A DNA stretch of 64,000 bases, taken from positions 108,478-172,477 of the forward strand of contig NW_006768816.1 in NCBI RefSeq assembly GCF_000204055.1. The letters run 5' to 3'. Made by a program: the position numbers and the translations under genes. The stretch comes from Melampsora larici-populina 98AG31 (Eukaryota; Basidiomycota; Pucciniomycetes; Pucciniales; Melampsoraceae). Shown one piece after another: positions 1 to 10,729 of this stretch. The notes beneath the pieces were generated by a model. The model was not told where the DNA came from. It ran no database searches and saw only the letters and a program-made list of their open reading frames with translations. Each line of letters opens with the position of its first letter. Positions within the stretch are counted from its first letter, which is position 1.

Positions 1-145
1 GTGACACACTTACTTTGGGTGGTTGTTGCAACGACACTATAAGTCTGGTAATTCGTATACATATTTGGCTCTTGAGCCAAAGGTCCTTCCAATCTGATTT
101 AAAAATTAATGTTGATTTAGAAAGTAAAGTTATGAGTCAGGTTTC

Positions 146-625
146 TTATGATACATTGTTTTGGGAGGACCCACAGAGCTTCATCCAGTACTCGGCGGCT
201 ACATTTGAGGACAATGCATAGCATTGTTTTGTCAAGATTGTATTGTGATTGAAGACATTGGGCTTCAAATAATCGGCTTTTTGAACTCGTTGGTTTTTGA
301 AGTTCGAGTCAGCGAGGTATTTTTCTGCACGAGCCAAGCCCCACTCAACTCCCAGCTGTTGATAGTTTGTTAAGTTGGGAACTTGATGGCTAGATGATTC
401 ATCAGCTTCAAATTCAGGCAGTGCAAGGTTTGCTTGATTGTCTTCATTATTGCCATCAGTTTGAAGAGTTTGATTTTTCTTTTTTCGTGGAGCACGTTTC
501 GTGGTGGTTTGTTTCGCAGGACGTCGTTTACGGTTCTTGGGTGCTTTGTAGCTGGCTTCAGATTCGTCGGAATCAGAAATCGAGTGGGTTGGTGTGTTGA
601 TTTGGAGGCCGGATCGCAATGGCAT
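146..625 (-). CDS. Hypothetical basic protein, 159 aa
   Basis: I do not recognise this protein. It is a single open frame from an ATG at 625 to a TAA at 146. The first 60 residues are Ser/Asp/Glu-rich and then strongly basic (runs of Lys/Arg such as KNRKRRPAK and APRKKKN), which looks like a nuclear localisation signal. The rest is a more ordinary acidic-to-neutral segment. There is no signal peptide or membrane segment. It lies on the same strand as, and 0.9 kb beyond, the truncated hAT transposase, so it could be a transposon-associated or repeated rust gene. Further exons could lie outside the window. Confidence 0.45.
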   Translation of the reverse strand: MPLRSGLQINTPTHSISDSDESEASYKAPKNRKRRPAKQTTTKRAPRKKKNQTLQTDGNNEDNQANLALPEFEADESSSHQVPNLTNYQQLGVEWGLARAEKYLADSNFKNQRVQKADYLKPNVFNHNTILTKQCYALSSNVAAEYWMKLCGSSQNNVS

Positions 626-980
626 GCTGAGTGGAAGTGATAATTAGCTGGAAGGGTGGTGAAGTGAAGGGTGGATCAATCGATGTTATGTTGATGTGGA
701 ATGGAGCAAATCAGTTTGGAGTTGAGTGGATGGGTATAGATAGTAGGTGAAGTGTTAAGTACCAACAGTTGAGTAAGATTTGGGGTATGGTAGTGAGATT
801 AAGTGCTTCTATTGATGGAGTCGTGATATTGAGTGCGTGGTAGTATGTTGAAAGGTATGGTAGTAAGTTTGATAATGAGGTAGTGATGAAGCTGTGAGAT
901 TGTATCTGTGGTAGTAAGATTCTTGATCAGATAGTAATTTTGGTGATTAGCAGGTGAGATTGTAGTGCAAATTTGATAAG

Positions 981-1402
981 GTAGTGAAACTTACTGTAGG
1001 GGTAGTAACTTGATGTGTTGAGTAGTGAGAATTGTCATTGGCCAAGTAACTTTGATGGATGGGTATATGGAATTTGAAGAGATAGTGAGATTTACATACA
1101 GGTAGTAACTTGATGTGTTGGGTAGTGAGATTGTGAGATGTGGTAGTAAGTTTGGTTTTGGGTGCGTGAGGGGAGGCAAGAATTTGATGAGGTAGTGAAA
1201 CTTACTGTAGGGGTAGTAACTTGATGTGTTGAGTAGTGAGAATTGTGATTGGCCGAGTAACTTTGATGGATGGGTATATGGAATTTGAAGAGATAGTGAG
1301 ATTTACATACAGGTAGTAACTTGATGTGTTGGGTAGTGAGATTGTGAGATGTGTTAGTAAGTTTGGTTTTGGGTGCGTGAGGGGAGGCAAGGCCCCCCCC
1401 TT
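981..1402. repeat. 211-bp unit, two tandem copies
   Basis: A unit beginning GTAGTGAAACTTACTGTAGG at 981 recurs at 1192 with only a few differences. Both copies, and the flanking 640-980 region, are built from short GTAGTGAG and GTAGTAAG words, so the whole stretch looks like a decayed minisatellite. It lies where the 3' end of the hAT transposase would be expected. The stretch from 626 to 980 has no gene that I can support. Confidence 0.8.
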
Positions 1403-1506
1403 ATAGAAATGGGGACTTGGTAGAATTTTGATATGACCATAGATCCATCTATCTATCTAGTCATTTCTACCTGCTAAAAAATGGATAGCATTGAGTGATG
1501 CACATA

Positions 1507-3436
1507 CCTGTATCATCTAATACACTTGGTAAGTATGGGTAAACACAGGTGGTCAGTTGAGTCCATTTGCAACTCTCCATCACCATCGTTCAGGGTCATA
1601 GAAGGTGTAGGTAAGGTCACTCCAGGAGATGTCGTGGGTTTGACATGCCCAGCCCGCATACCTAAAGCCTTCAACCCAGCCTTGACTACAAGGCCAATTT
1701 TATGAGTGTAACACTTAACTTGATTAGCTTCAGAGTTCCAGAAGACTGGGTTGTCAGCCTCGCTGAACATGAGTTGGAGTTCGGTGGCCATGGTTGCATT
1801 CGAGCTTCATGAGTCGGTCGTCTGAGCCAGCATGTGAATGCAACAAAATAATCTCAACATTTGAAACAAAAAAAACGAAATGAAGATGATAAAGGAAAAA
1901 AGATATCACTTATCTTATGATGCAATCCATTTGCAATCAGAAATTGACCAACTGGCTGAGCCAAAAGCCGGCCAGCATGGTGCCAAGTTACTAACTTGAG
2001 GGCTAGATGGAGTGATTGGAACTGCCAATCATCGTCGATGAAGGTGGCGGACACTCCAATGAAGGCTTTACGTCGCCCCTTGGTGGTCCAAACATCGATA
2101 ATGAGACTAAATTTACCTCGAGTTGACTGCAATCCCGCAAAGAAACGAGTCAGATGTCAGTAAGTTCTTTTGTGTACAGAGGAAAGAAAGGACGAAAGAA
2201 AGACAAAACAAAAAGAAGTTGATGGCGAAAACTAACCTTGAGCTTTTCAATTACTGCGGCAGACAGCTCGGTATAGATCCCTTTAGAAATTTCAGAGGCC
2301 CAGGTGGTGCCTCGCAAGTTTGCGGAACGATTTGACAACTTGAAGGCAGCTCTCAGGGCGGGATCATTGAATCGAGAAAAAGGGAGGGCATGACGAAGAA
2401 GCCATACCACTAATACAGTGTTGAAAAGCTCAACACTGAATGTTGATTGGGATAAAAATGAGTCAAGGGTTGACTTTGGGTTGGTGGAAGCCACTCGAAC
2501 AATCTCGTCTTGCTGTTGTTGCCAGGTTCGAGGTAGATTAAACCCTTGTTCGATGGCGATGCGTCGATTAGGGCAGGAGGGTCGATCTTTGGCGCCATCT
2601 CGATGAGAGTACAGATTGAAATAGCTGCGACAGCCTTTGACAAAGTACGCAAAACAAAACTTGCACTTGTATCTACGTGGATTGGGGCCGCTCTAACATT
2701 TTGATGTGATTTAGTACATTGGTAATAAGATTGAAGCGAGAATGAAATAGACACACCTCGCCTCTCACATGAATGGGAGGTTCGTAGTAGGCCAAGACTT
2801 GAAAGATTCGGCCAGCTTCACGCCGGACACCTGGTGTCTCGACGACTTTGATATCTGAATCTTGATTCACATCAAGTCCGGTGGGAACATCGTAGTCCTA
2901 TGATCAAAAAAGAAAGGACAAGGGATACAATGTGAAAGTCAGAAAGAAGGAAGAAAGGGTGATGAAGTAGAACGATAAGGTGAAGTGGAAGTTGAACAAC
3001 ATACCTCATGTACATTAGATGTAGCCTTCATGTTCTTCTTCACAGGAGCTAATCGATGTTGAGAAGAATTTGAAGTGTTACGAGAAGCGGTACTTTTTCT
3101 TTTGCCTTTGCCAGCATTACGATTAATGCCTTTTGGAACCCGTTTTTCAAGGTGAGCTGAGCGAGAAGATGAGACATTTACAGCTGCCAAGGGCTCTGAT
3201 TGGTCTGATTGGTTGTCCTCGTCAGTACTAGTTGAAACTTCGAGCTCGGTTTCATCTTCAGTCGGTAATTGAAGAGAACGCCGGGAATCAGGTGATTGAG
3301 TGACAAAGCCTGGCCGAGGGCGTACTGGACTACGGGGACGAAGGTTTCGAGGGTTTGATGTGGGAGGTAAAGCAAGAGTGCTAGTTTGAAACGATAAGAC
3401 AGTTTGAGTGTTGTTTTTGTTGACAGATGAAGGCAT
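1507..3436 (-). pseudogene. hAT-family transposase, 3'-truncated, with a probable in-frame stop
   Basis: This is a minus-strand, multi-exon hAT-type transposase remnant. Likely exons are 3436-3005, 2897-2757, 2692-2237 and one beginning at 2126, all joining in phase 0. Exon 3 holds a BED-like zinc-finger segment (C-x2-C followed by H in the YSHRDGAKDRP context). Exon 4 holds the characteristic SLIIDVWTTKGRRKAFIG block followed by WHHAGR. Further on, the TTDS...NATMA block expected around the second catalytic region is followed by CYTHKIGLVVKAGLKALG. In that block, at about 1813, the codon where the family usually has Gly reads TGA. The C-terminal dimerisation region is missing and the reading ends at a splice-like GTATGT near 1507, next to tandem repeats. 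The family call is from remembered motifs, and the phase of the exon 4 to exon 5 junction is unresolved. Confidence 0.7.
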
Positions 3437-3738
3437 GATTAAGTGATAATCTAAAGGATGATAGAAGATATCTAAAAAATTCAGAAAAGTAAGGGTGGGA
3501 TTAAAATCAAAAAAGAAAGCTTCAGCAATCAATCAGTAGATCAATGAATGATCAAAAAAGGGAAAGAAGAGACACTCACCTTTAGGACCTTTTATTAACA
3601 AAGCCGAAGGTTCCAATTGGCCGGGAAACAACAGCATGATGTCTGAGGGTACTTGGGTGTGGGGGTGTTCTGATTGTTGCTTTGTGCTCGAGGGTTGAGG
3701 TCGAATTACAAGGCTGAGGCGGTTTGTGATGGTGATTA

Positions 3739-3898
3739 GGGGTTCTCAAAGTTGGCCCGGTTTCAAGAAAACCCAGTTGACCCGGTTGCTTTTTGGCAGT
3801 AACCTTGTGTATTGAGTTGACATTTGTTGACAGATCACAGCCAAAAAGTCAACTGGGTCAACTGGGTTTTTACAAACCGGGCCTACTTTGAGAACCCC
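3739..3898. mobile_element. Foldback MITE, TA-flanked
   Basis: This 160-bp near-palindrome has arms of about 60 bp. Including the flanking TA, the ends read TAGGGGTTCTCAAAGT and its reverse complement. The TA at 3737-3738 and 3899-3900 fits the target duplication of a Tc1/mariner-type MITE. The arms contain GGTCAACTGGGT-like words. There is no coding capacity. A related element with the ends TAAGGGTACTCAAAGT sits in an intron at 38926-39084. Confidence 0.75.
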
Positions 3899-3999
3899 TA
3901 TTGTGTGGTTGAGGTGGAATTGAGGTGGTGAGGTGGATTTCCTATTGAAGAAGGGTGGTCCGGGTAGGTTTCCGATCGGAAGGATCTTTGAAAGAACCT

Positions 4000-4320
4000 T
4001 CTATGAGGCGCTATAGGCACTATGAGGCGCTGGATCACTATGAGGCGCTTATTTGCTATGCGGCCCTATGGCGCCTCTGGGCACAGCGAAATACCGCTAT
4101 ACAGTGCGCATAGGCAAACCGCTATGCGACACAGGGGGTCCCAGATAGCTATAGCTAAGCGCAACCCCCGCTATAAGGCTAGGAGGAAAGCGCGGGCGGG
4201 GCGGCCGCTCCGCTGCCGCCCCGCTACCGCTTTTTTGTGCGGAGCGCCGGTGGTGTTGCAGGACCTCTTACGTAGGCCCTGGGGGGCCCCGGCACATCTC
4301 CAGGCTCAACACCCCCCCAC
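4000..4320. repeat. GC-rich repeat island
   Basis: This is a strongly GC-rich stretch in an AT-rich neighbourhood. CTATGAGGCGCT occurs three times between 4001 and 4048, then come GCGCTATAG-like self-complementary words and a GGGCGGGGCGGCCGC core. Its end, TTTTTTGTGCGGAGCGCC with GGTGTTG soon after, is echoed in the island at 8085-8265. A forward reading frame exists, but its composition suggests repeat, not gene. Confidence 0.5.
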
Positions 4321-4948
4321 ATTATTCTCAACTTAGGATAACCTTAAGTTAAGGATATCATAATGCTGAGAAGCCAATAAAACATGTATTATGATTAGTA
4401 GAAGTAATTATAAACATAAGAGCTTGCATAACCTATGACTTACCCATAGAGTAGAGATGGATGGATGAATATGGAGTGAGAGATTTACTAAGACGGAAAG
4501 CGACTTGGAGTGTTAGGTTAGTGGGTAGCCATATTGGTTGAACAGTGATGGCCAGTATTGGTAATGATAATGGGATTTTGAATGTTGAAGTGTTTGTATG
4601 ATACAGATCCACTACCAAAAGCAGTTGAAGCTTAGTCAATAGCCACATCAGTTAGTCAGTAGCCATATTTGGCTGAACAGTGATGGCCAGTAATGTAAAA
4701 TGATAAGTTAACACAATTGTGAATATTGAGGCATATGTGACGTATGGAGGCACTACCTGGGACAGTTGAAAGAGAGGCCGAGATTGGTAAGTACAGTACA
4801 AATGCGGTTAGAATAAGAAATTGACAGACATACATAGACTGGTAAGAATATTCCCAAATGCAAAAAATGTCCAGGGAGACTCAGCGTTGAGTGAGTTAAT
4901 GCGCAAGGCGGATGACAAATATAAAAACTGAGGTTGTATAGTAGGAAA

Positions 4949-5089
4949 CACTGCCAGCATTAAAGAGGTTCCCAGATGGGAATAAGGGTCGTAGTAATCA
5001 GACAGCCTTTGTGACTACATATATCACAATGGCGGTCTGATCCCTACAACCCATATTCCCAACTGGGAACCTCTTTAATGCTGGCAGTG
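4949..5089. mobile_element. CACTG-ended palindromic MITE
   Basis: A 141-bp hairpin. The left arm starts CACTGCCAGCATTAAAGAGG and the right arm is its reverse complement for about 55 bp with few mismatches. AAA flanks both sides (4946-4948 and 5090-5092). A CACTG terminus with a 3-bp target duplication is typical of the CACTA (EnSpm) superfamily, so I call it a non-autonomous CACTA-like element. Confidence 0.65.
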
Positions 5090-5092
5090 AAA

Positions 5093-6796
5093 GTGACTCC
5101 TCACACCCATCAACAGCAAACCAGGAAGTTGTCTTTACGACCATTGGTGGCTGAAACAGTAGGGGTGTCAAGTGGATGTAGGTTTGTAGGCTCTGGCTTT
5201 CAAGCTTGAGCTCAGCACTCATGGCCCTTAAGGGGTGGCATAATTGCTGAGTTTTTGCTTGAAGGCGGGGGTTTTTACAAATTTACATTTATTTAATTGT
5301 AAAACAGAATTCTCTGCATGCCTCAGTCACCAATTGCTTTATTTGGGATGAATGCAATTGCGCCGGCGATGAATCAGGTGTGCCACATTTTGATCAAACC
5401 CAAAATCAGAGTTACAGAGGCGACCTGCAGTGCAAGTACTACCACCCAATCTTAAACCTGTTACATCAGGTGGAGCTATGTCAGGGGATACACAAAATCA
5501 ATGAAAAAGCCAAGTCGAGTTTTCTTTGTGACTTCATATCATTCAGGTAATGATGGCTTTATCTGATATGTCCAACCGGAACGTCTCTAAAGGCATAGAT
5601 GTCTTGCTTATGTATCTCCTTCAATCAGCTGACATGTGTCTGCTGATGCTTTGTGATACGTATGAGAGGGGATTATGGAGATCGAGATCCGGATATATTT
5701 TGAGCACAGGATATATGTTCAACTTGGGCACCCATTGGCCATTTGTTGCTTTGCAATGAATTATTGTGTTTGTTCATTATCCTTACCAGCTATTTATTTG
5801 ATCCTGATACTATCTGTATGAACACAAGTATCATATTATTATCATGTAAACAGTTCAAATCTCAGTCACCAAACAAGAATTGCTGTGTTTATAAGAATGA
5901 TAGAAAAAAGTTGGTCCTTCACCCAAGTCTCACAGTGAAATCAGGGGCACAGCTGGCTATATATGTTCAAACATGTCTCTTTCTTGTATTGACAGACACC
6001 CAATATCTATGCATCTCCGTCAACATTGTATTCGCGTAGCGGCTCTTCACTGAGTTATAGTATGGAAGCAAGCCGATGTAGGATGGCTATGGTTTGCTAC
6101 AAGATATGCTTTTTTCCTACCATTACTCTAGTTTTTTGTGGCTCATTATGTACAATGTGGATTAGGTACTCCTGCGACCTTTGAACCGCACATGTGAGGG
6201 GTTGATGCCTAACAAGCTGGTCAATGTTTATGTACATACATATAAGAGACTGGTTTAGTTAAGTTTGGATTACAGCTGTTGTAAGATCTAATGGTAAATT
6301 TTGTGATTGTTGTGTTGTCGCCGGATTTAACGCAAAGGTCAAAAACTCGAAAAAACCCTTCTGAGATTAATAACTCTACTGCCCATTGGTCCAATCTAGC
6401 CAACACCGCAATTGCTACACTCCGCTCAGGTTTTTGACCTATTTTGGGAGCGGAGCGGAGTGCTGCGCTTGATTGCACTACGCATGAAATCACTCTTTTT
6501 ATTTTTTTTCAGACTTTGGTATGTGTACTAGTGCTGAAACCACTACACATATTGCTATGAGCGGCGCACATTGCCCCATTTTTGAAAAAACAGAGAAATT
6601 TGATAATTTTTCAAAAGCATAGACATGTATGTATATCTATGCACAATACAATGGAAAACAAAAAGAATAAAAAAGACAAAGAAAAAGAGCAAAAACTTTT
6701 GAATAAAAAAAACACTACGACTTGATTTTTTCTGGGTTAACTTGTTTTTTTACCGTGTGATTCTTTTTTTTACCGTGCTATCAAACCAAGAACAAA
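5093..6796. other. No supportable gene
   Basis: AT-rich sequence with only short frames. A small GC-rich piece at about 6360-6480 has GCGGAGCGGAGTGCTGCGC and resembles the islands at 4000-4320 and 8085-8265. Poly-A and poly-T runs occupy 6500-6780. Confidence 0.6.
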
Positions 6797-7177
6797 CCAA
6801 GAAGATCAGTAGAAGATTTTAATCAAAACCAACCAAATAGTAGAACCACAAATGGTCCACCCAGATCATTATCTTCTCAAAAAAACCCATCAAATTTAAG
6901 TGACGGTTTAGATCAGATTGGTGAATTGACTGGGTCATTAGCTTTGATCACAAATGAAGATCAGCAACCTAGATTATTGAATCCCAAAGGAATGAGAACT
7001 TGTAAGGCATGAATTGATTGATCTGTTGCTTTGATAAGCAGCTGGACAAAGCTATTTGTGAGTCAAGTCTCAGAATCTATTGAAGATTGTGAACGATTTG
7101 GAAGCGGTAAGACTGAATTATCGGATCAAACGCTATCAAGAGAGTCGACATTGTTAGAAAGAAGTGAAGGTGGATGA
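6797..7177 (+). pseudogene. Decayed coding fragment, unknown family
   Basis: One frame stays open in coding-like composition across about 380 nt. It runs from PRRSVEDFNQNQP through LNPKGMRTCKA, is interrupted by two TGA codons at 7010 and 7019, and continues as SVALISSWTKLFVSQVSESI to a TGA at 7175. Both stops would be Trp if TGG had mutated to TGA. No start codon or splice context is evident. I do not recognise the family, and this could also be chance in AT-rich DNA. Confidence 0.3.
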
Positions 7178-7650
7178 ACCGACAGATCAAAACCAAGTTA
7201 GTTACGAACCAGATAAAAGAGAAGATAGATTGAAGTGAGTTTGAAATGTACAAAGCTAACCCACTTTGTCGTCTGAACAATTATCAGTCAATAAAGAAGA
7301 CGCTGAATTGTAAATTGTGATAGCCAATGAAATCAAACATTTCAGAATGTCATTTAGTAGTACTGCAGCTGAAGCTGAGTAAGATTGATTTGAAGGAGTG
7401 TTCTGTGACTAAAGAAGATCAGAAAAAGGATGATAAACCATTTATGAAATTAGTTCAATCGAATCAAGATTTCTAAATTGTTTAGATAATATCATCCAAA
7501 GCAACATAATGCACTTATCAATCCATAGTAGTAATAATCCATCCAAGATTGAGATTTGAATCAGGAAAGCCAGTTAGTTTATGAGTAATGATGATTAGGA
7601 AATGATACAAACTCACAAAGAATAGTAAGTAAAGTATTTTGAAGAGTTAA

Positions 7651-7939
7651 AGTTCACGCTCACACCCAGTGCCACGAAGCCACGAGGCGCCCTGGAGGGG
7701 CCGTGGCAAGGGCCAGGGCTTAGGCCACACTGTGGCCCTCACCCCGAGCCCTTCATGGCCTTCACAGAGCATCAAATCCAGTTGAAGCCCCCCTCAAGAT
7801 CACCTTAAGCAGGGAGTAGGGGCTTAAAATGGGGATTTGAGGTTGTTAAAAGGGAAGGCCACATTGGGCCACACCACACCAGGCCATGGCCCAGGCCACG
7901 GCCACGGCCACGAAAAAGGCGCCGGGTGTGAGCGTGAGT
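7651..7939. mobile_element. GC-rich foldback element flanked by TTAA
   Basis: The ends read AGTTCACGCTCACACCC on the left and GGGTGTGAGCGTGAGT on the right, a 16-17-bp inverted repeat. TTAA lies directly outside at 7647-7650 and 7940-7943. The inside is GC-rich with repeated GGCCAC words in both orientations (for example GGCCACGGCCACGGCCACG), so it folds extensively. It has no coding capacity. Confidence 0.6.
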
Positions 7940-8084
7940 TTAAGCCAAGAGTGAAAGTGATCAAGTATCCTGATTTGATTTTCTTTGCTTGTATTGGGAG
8001 GTTTGAGTGAGTTATGGTCGAGGATTCCTTGCGAAGAGTTCCAGGTAACTCTATGTAACCCTGTACCTCTGGTTACAGGGTTTT

Positions 8085-8265
8085 GCTCCGCTCACGAGCG
8101 GAGCAACTTGGGTCCAGGCTCTGTGCGTAGCGGTTTGCTGCGCTTAGGAAAATTCAGCCCCTGAGTGCGGTGCGCAGGCTGCGCTCAGCAGAGTAGGGGC
8201 TGTAGCAGAGGCCAAAATTGCGCCGCACACGCTCTTTTGTGCGGAGCAATTGCGGTGTTGATCTA
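8085..8265. repeat. GC-rich repeat island
   Basis: This stretch contains GCTCCGCTCACGAGCGGAGC, a near-perfect palindrome, followed by TGCGTAGCGGTTTGCTGCGC and similar words. The end CTCTTTTGTGCGGAGCAATTG with GGTGTTG resembles the end of the 4000-4320 island, which suggests one dispersed family. Confidence 0.5.
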
Positions 8266-8479
8266 GCACAAAAACAATTGAGTTAGTCTGAGAGTGTCAT
8301 GATTTTGAGGGTTTTGACTTCAGAAGTTAACTCTGGCAACAACAAAATTTTTCAAAAATCTGCTCATAGATCTTACAATGGCTGTAGTTGTTGACTCTGG
8401 ACCCACAATACGCTTTGATGTATGTGCCTTGACGCGAAATGGACTTGGCTCAATGGTCACCTGGGTCTTTGAATGTGTA

Positions 8480-8741
8480 CAGCCCTTTGCAGAATTGATG
8501 ACTTTGGAAAAAGAGAAAACACTTGAGTTTTCAAAAAAAACCTGCGAGTTTTTTTCAAAAACTCATCGAGTTTTTCAAAAACTGAGCAAGCTCTTTCTCA
8601 TTTAAAATTACTGGGCCAGGCTTCCAAAAAAAACTCACTGACTTTTTGAAAAACCCAGCAGCTTTTTGACAAAACTCGGTCACTTTCCAAAAAAACTCGA
8701 GGTTTTTTTTTCTTCAAAGTCATCAATTATGCAAAGGGCTA
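8480..8741. mobile_element. TA-flanked MITE with A/T-tract interior
   Basis: The left end AGCCCTTTGCAGAATTGATG is matched by the reverse complement of the right end (AGCCCTTTGCATAATTGATG). TA lies outside both ends. The interior repeats short blocks of ACTC or GAGT followed by TTTTTCAAAAA in both orientations. No protein is encoded, although a 75-codon frame crosses the left half. Confidence 0.65.
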
Positions 8742-9385
8742 TACATATAGGTAATATATGTATGTGCCCATATGATAATGCTCGCTTTAAAGAGAATGAT
8801 TGTAATATTAGAGAACAGTTGACCTGACTATGAATGGACATAATTGTATGGCAAATGACCTTGATGACTCTTTTTGAGGCGTTTTTTGACTTGATTGTCA
8901 GTGTTTGACTGCGAATCGAATGTGAGAAAGAAAATCACATGGACACAAAGTCCAAGATGATTGATATGATAAATACTTCACAGAAACATAGGGATGCGAT
9001 TCAGAAGAAATGGTGTCAGGTGTTACCACTCACAAAGTCGTGGGCGGGGTTATGGACCTAGCTACATAGCGATAAACCAGAGACAGAGAGATCGAGGACT
9101 ATTGAAGGTACCTCGTAGTCATCTATGCTATGTTATGTATGAGTATGTTTGTCAATTCACTTCGTCTCGCACTGATACATAAATGTTGCTTGTTGGATTG
9201 ACAACCGATCAAGTTGAAAATGACATCATTTTGACCCACCCAACAAAAATTACCTATATCTAATGCGAACTTCTTGGACAATTCAGGACAATTCTTTCAT
9301 CCATCCATCGTGACATCGATCGTCATCTTTGTGTATCCGTTTTACAAATCAAAGTATTCAAGTATTAGAGAACATCATAATCAAA

Positions 9386-10729
9386 ATGTCACCATCTGGA
9401 ACTAATCATCGATTCCTGGAAGATTCAAAAGAAATTGTAGTCATCCCATGTCCTTTTGTAAGTCGATGTTTTGATTCTTAGTCAGTTAGCATATACACAC
9501 TGATCTGATAGATGAACTGATTGATTCTTTACATAATGCAGAGCGGTGGACAAGTTGAGTTTGAAATCTTGATCCATCAACTCATGAATATCATCACCTA
9601 TTGATGACTTCGAAACGGTTTTTACAAATCAGCCAAAAGCGGGAGTAGATGAAGGACCGAAACAGTTACTCGAAGCTGGTTTACTAAAAGGAATCGAATC
9701 ATTAGGTTATACAACATTTGTAGATGAATTGGTTCCAGTTCAAATCGAAGCAGAAGATGATCCACCGATTGGAATCTTAAAAAATCCTAAAACGGTTTCT
9801 TTCACTAATCAAGAATTAACGAAATTGATTGGTAAACACACTAAGGCTGGGAAATTGATTCTTACCATTGGTGGGGATCATTCTTTGGCTATTGGAACTG
9901 TTAGTGGAACTTTAGAAGCGGTGAGTTTGAATTCACACTTGATAATGCGATTCATTCCTTTGAAGACTGATTGGCTTGTTTTTTAATACATAGTATCCTG
10001 ATGCTTGTTTGATTTGGGTCGATGCTCATGCCGTACGAGAAATCTTTTCTTACTTCATAACCTCGTGTGTTCACTAATACAATCCCCATCCTTCAATCTT
10101 AACTTAAAAAACAGGATATAAATACACCAGATTCAACTGAATCAGGCAATTTACATGGCTGTCCAATTTCATTTTTATTATCATCAATCAAAGCAGGAAA
10201 AGATATAGAACCATTTCAATGGATTAAACCGATTCTAGAACCAAATCGATTAGTTTATATCGGATTAAGAGATGTAGATGAAGGTGAAAGGAAGATTTTA
10301 AAAGAGCATTCGATTCTTTGTTATTCTATGCATCAAGTGGATCGATATGGGATTGGAAAAGTAGTAGAAATGGTTGGGTTCTCAATTTCATATCAAAATA
10401 ATCCAATTGTTGCTCAGATAAACTGATTTCTCTCCTTTTTCTAGGCTTTGGAAGCAGTGAATCCAGGTTTGAAAAGACCTATACATCTTTCATTCGATGT
10501 GGATGCATTAGATCCAACAGTAGCACCTTCAACTGGTACACCTGTCAGAGGTGGTCTTACTTTTAGAGAAGGTCATTATATTTGTGAAAGGATTTTTGAA
10601 ACTGGCTGTTTGGTTTCATTAGATTTGATGGAAGTTAATCCCAATTTAAAATCTAAAGATGATGTTGAAGCTACTCTTGCTGTTGGTCAAAGTTTAGTAA
10701 GGTCAGCTTTAGGTGAAAGCTTGTTGTGA
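9386..10729 (+). CDS. CAR1: Arginase
   Basis: Arginase hydrolyses L-arginine to L-ornithine and urea, the first step of arginine catabolism, in the cytosol with two Mn2+ ions. The model has six exons: 9386-9457, 9542-9553, 9633-9920, 9994-10032, 10115-10372 and 10445-10729. Every junction is in phase and the product is 317 aa, a normal arginase length. Metal-binding motifs are GGDHS at about residues 108-112, DAHAD at 134-138 and SFDVDALDP with Asp at 241 and 243. The N-terminal PKAGVDEGP substrate-loop motif follows a 12-nt microexon that encodes SGGQ. The ATG at 9386 gives the expected short N-terminus. No obvious defect is seen. Neighbours are repeats, so no cluster is implied. Confidence 0.95.

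Noticed and set aside
991..1390. Two 62-codon minus frames with near-identical sequence
   Set aside because: They are translations of the 211-bp tandem repeat, not genes.
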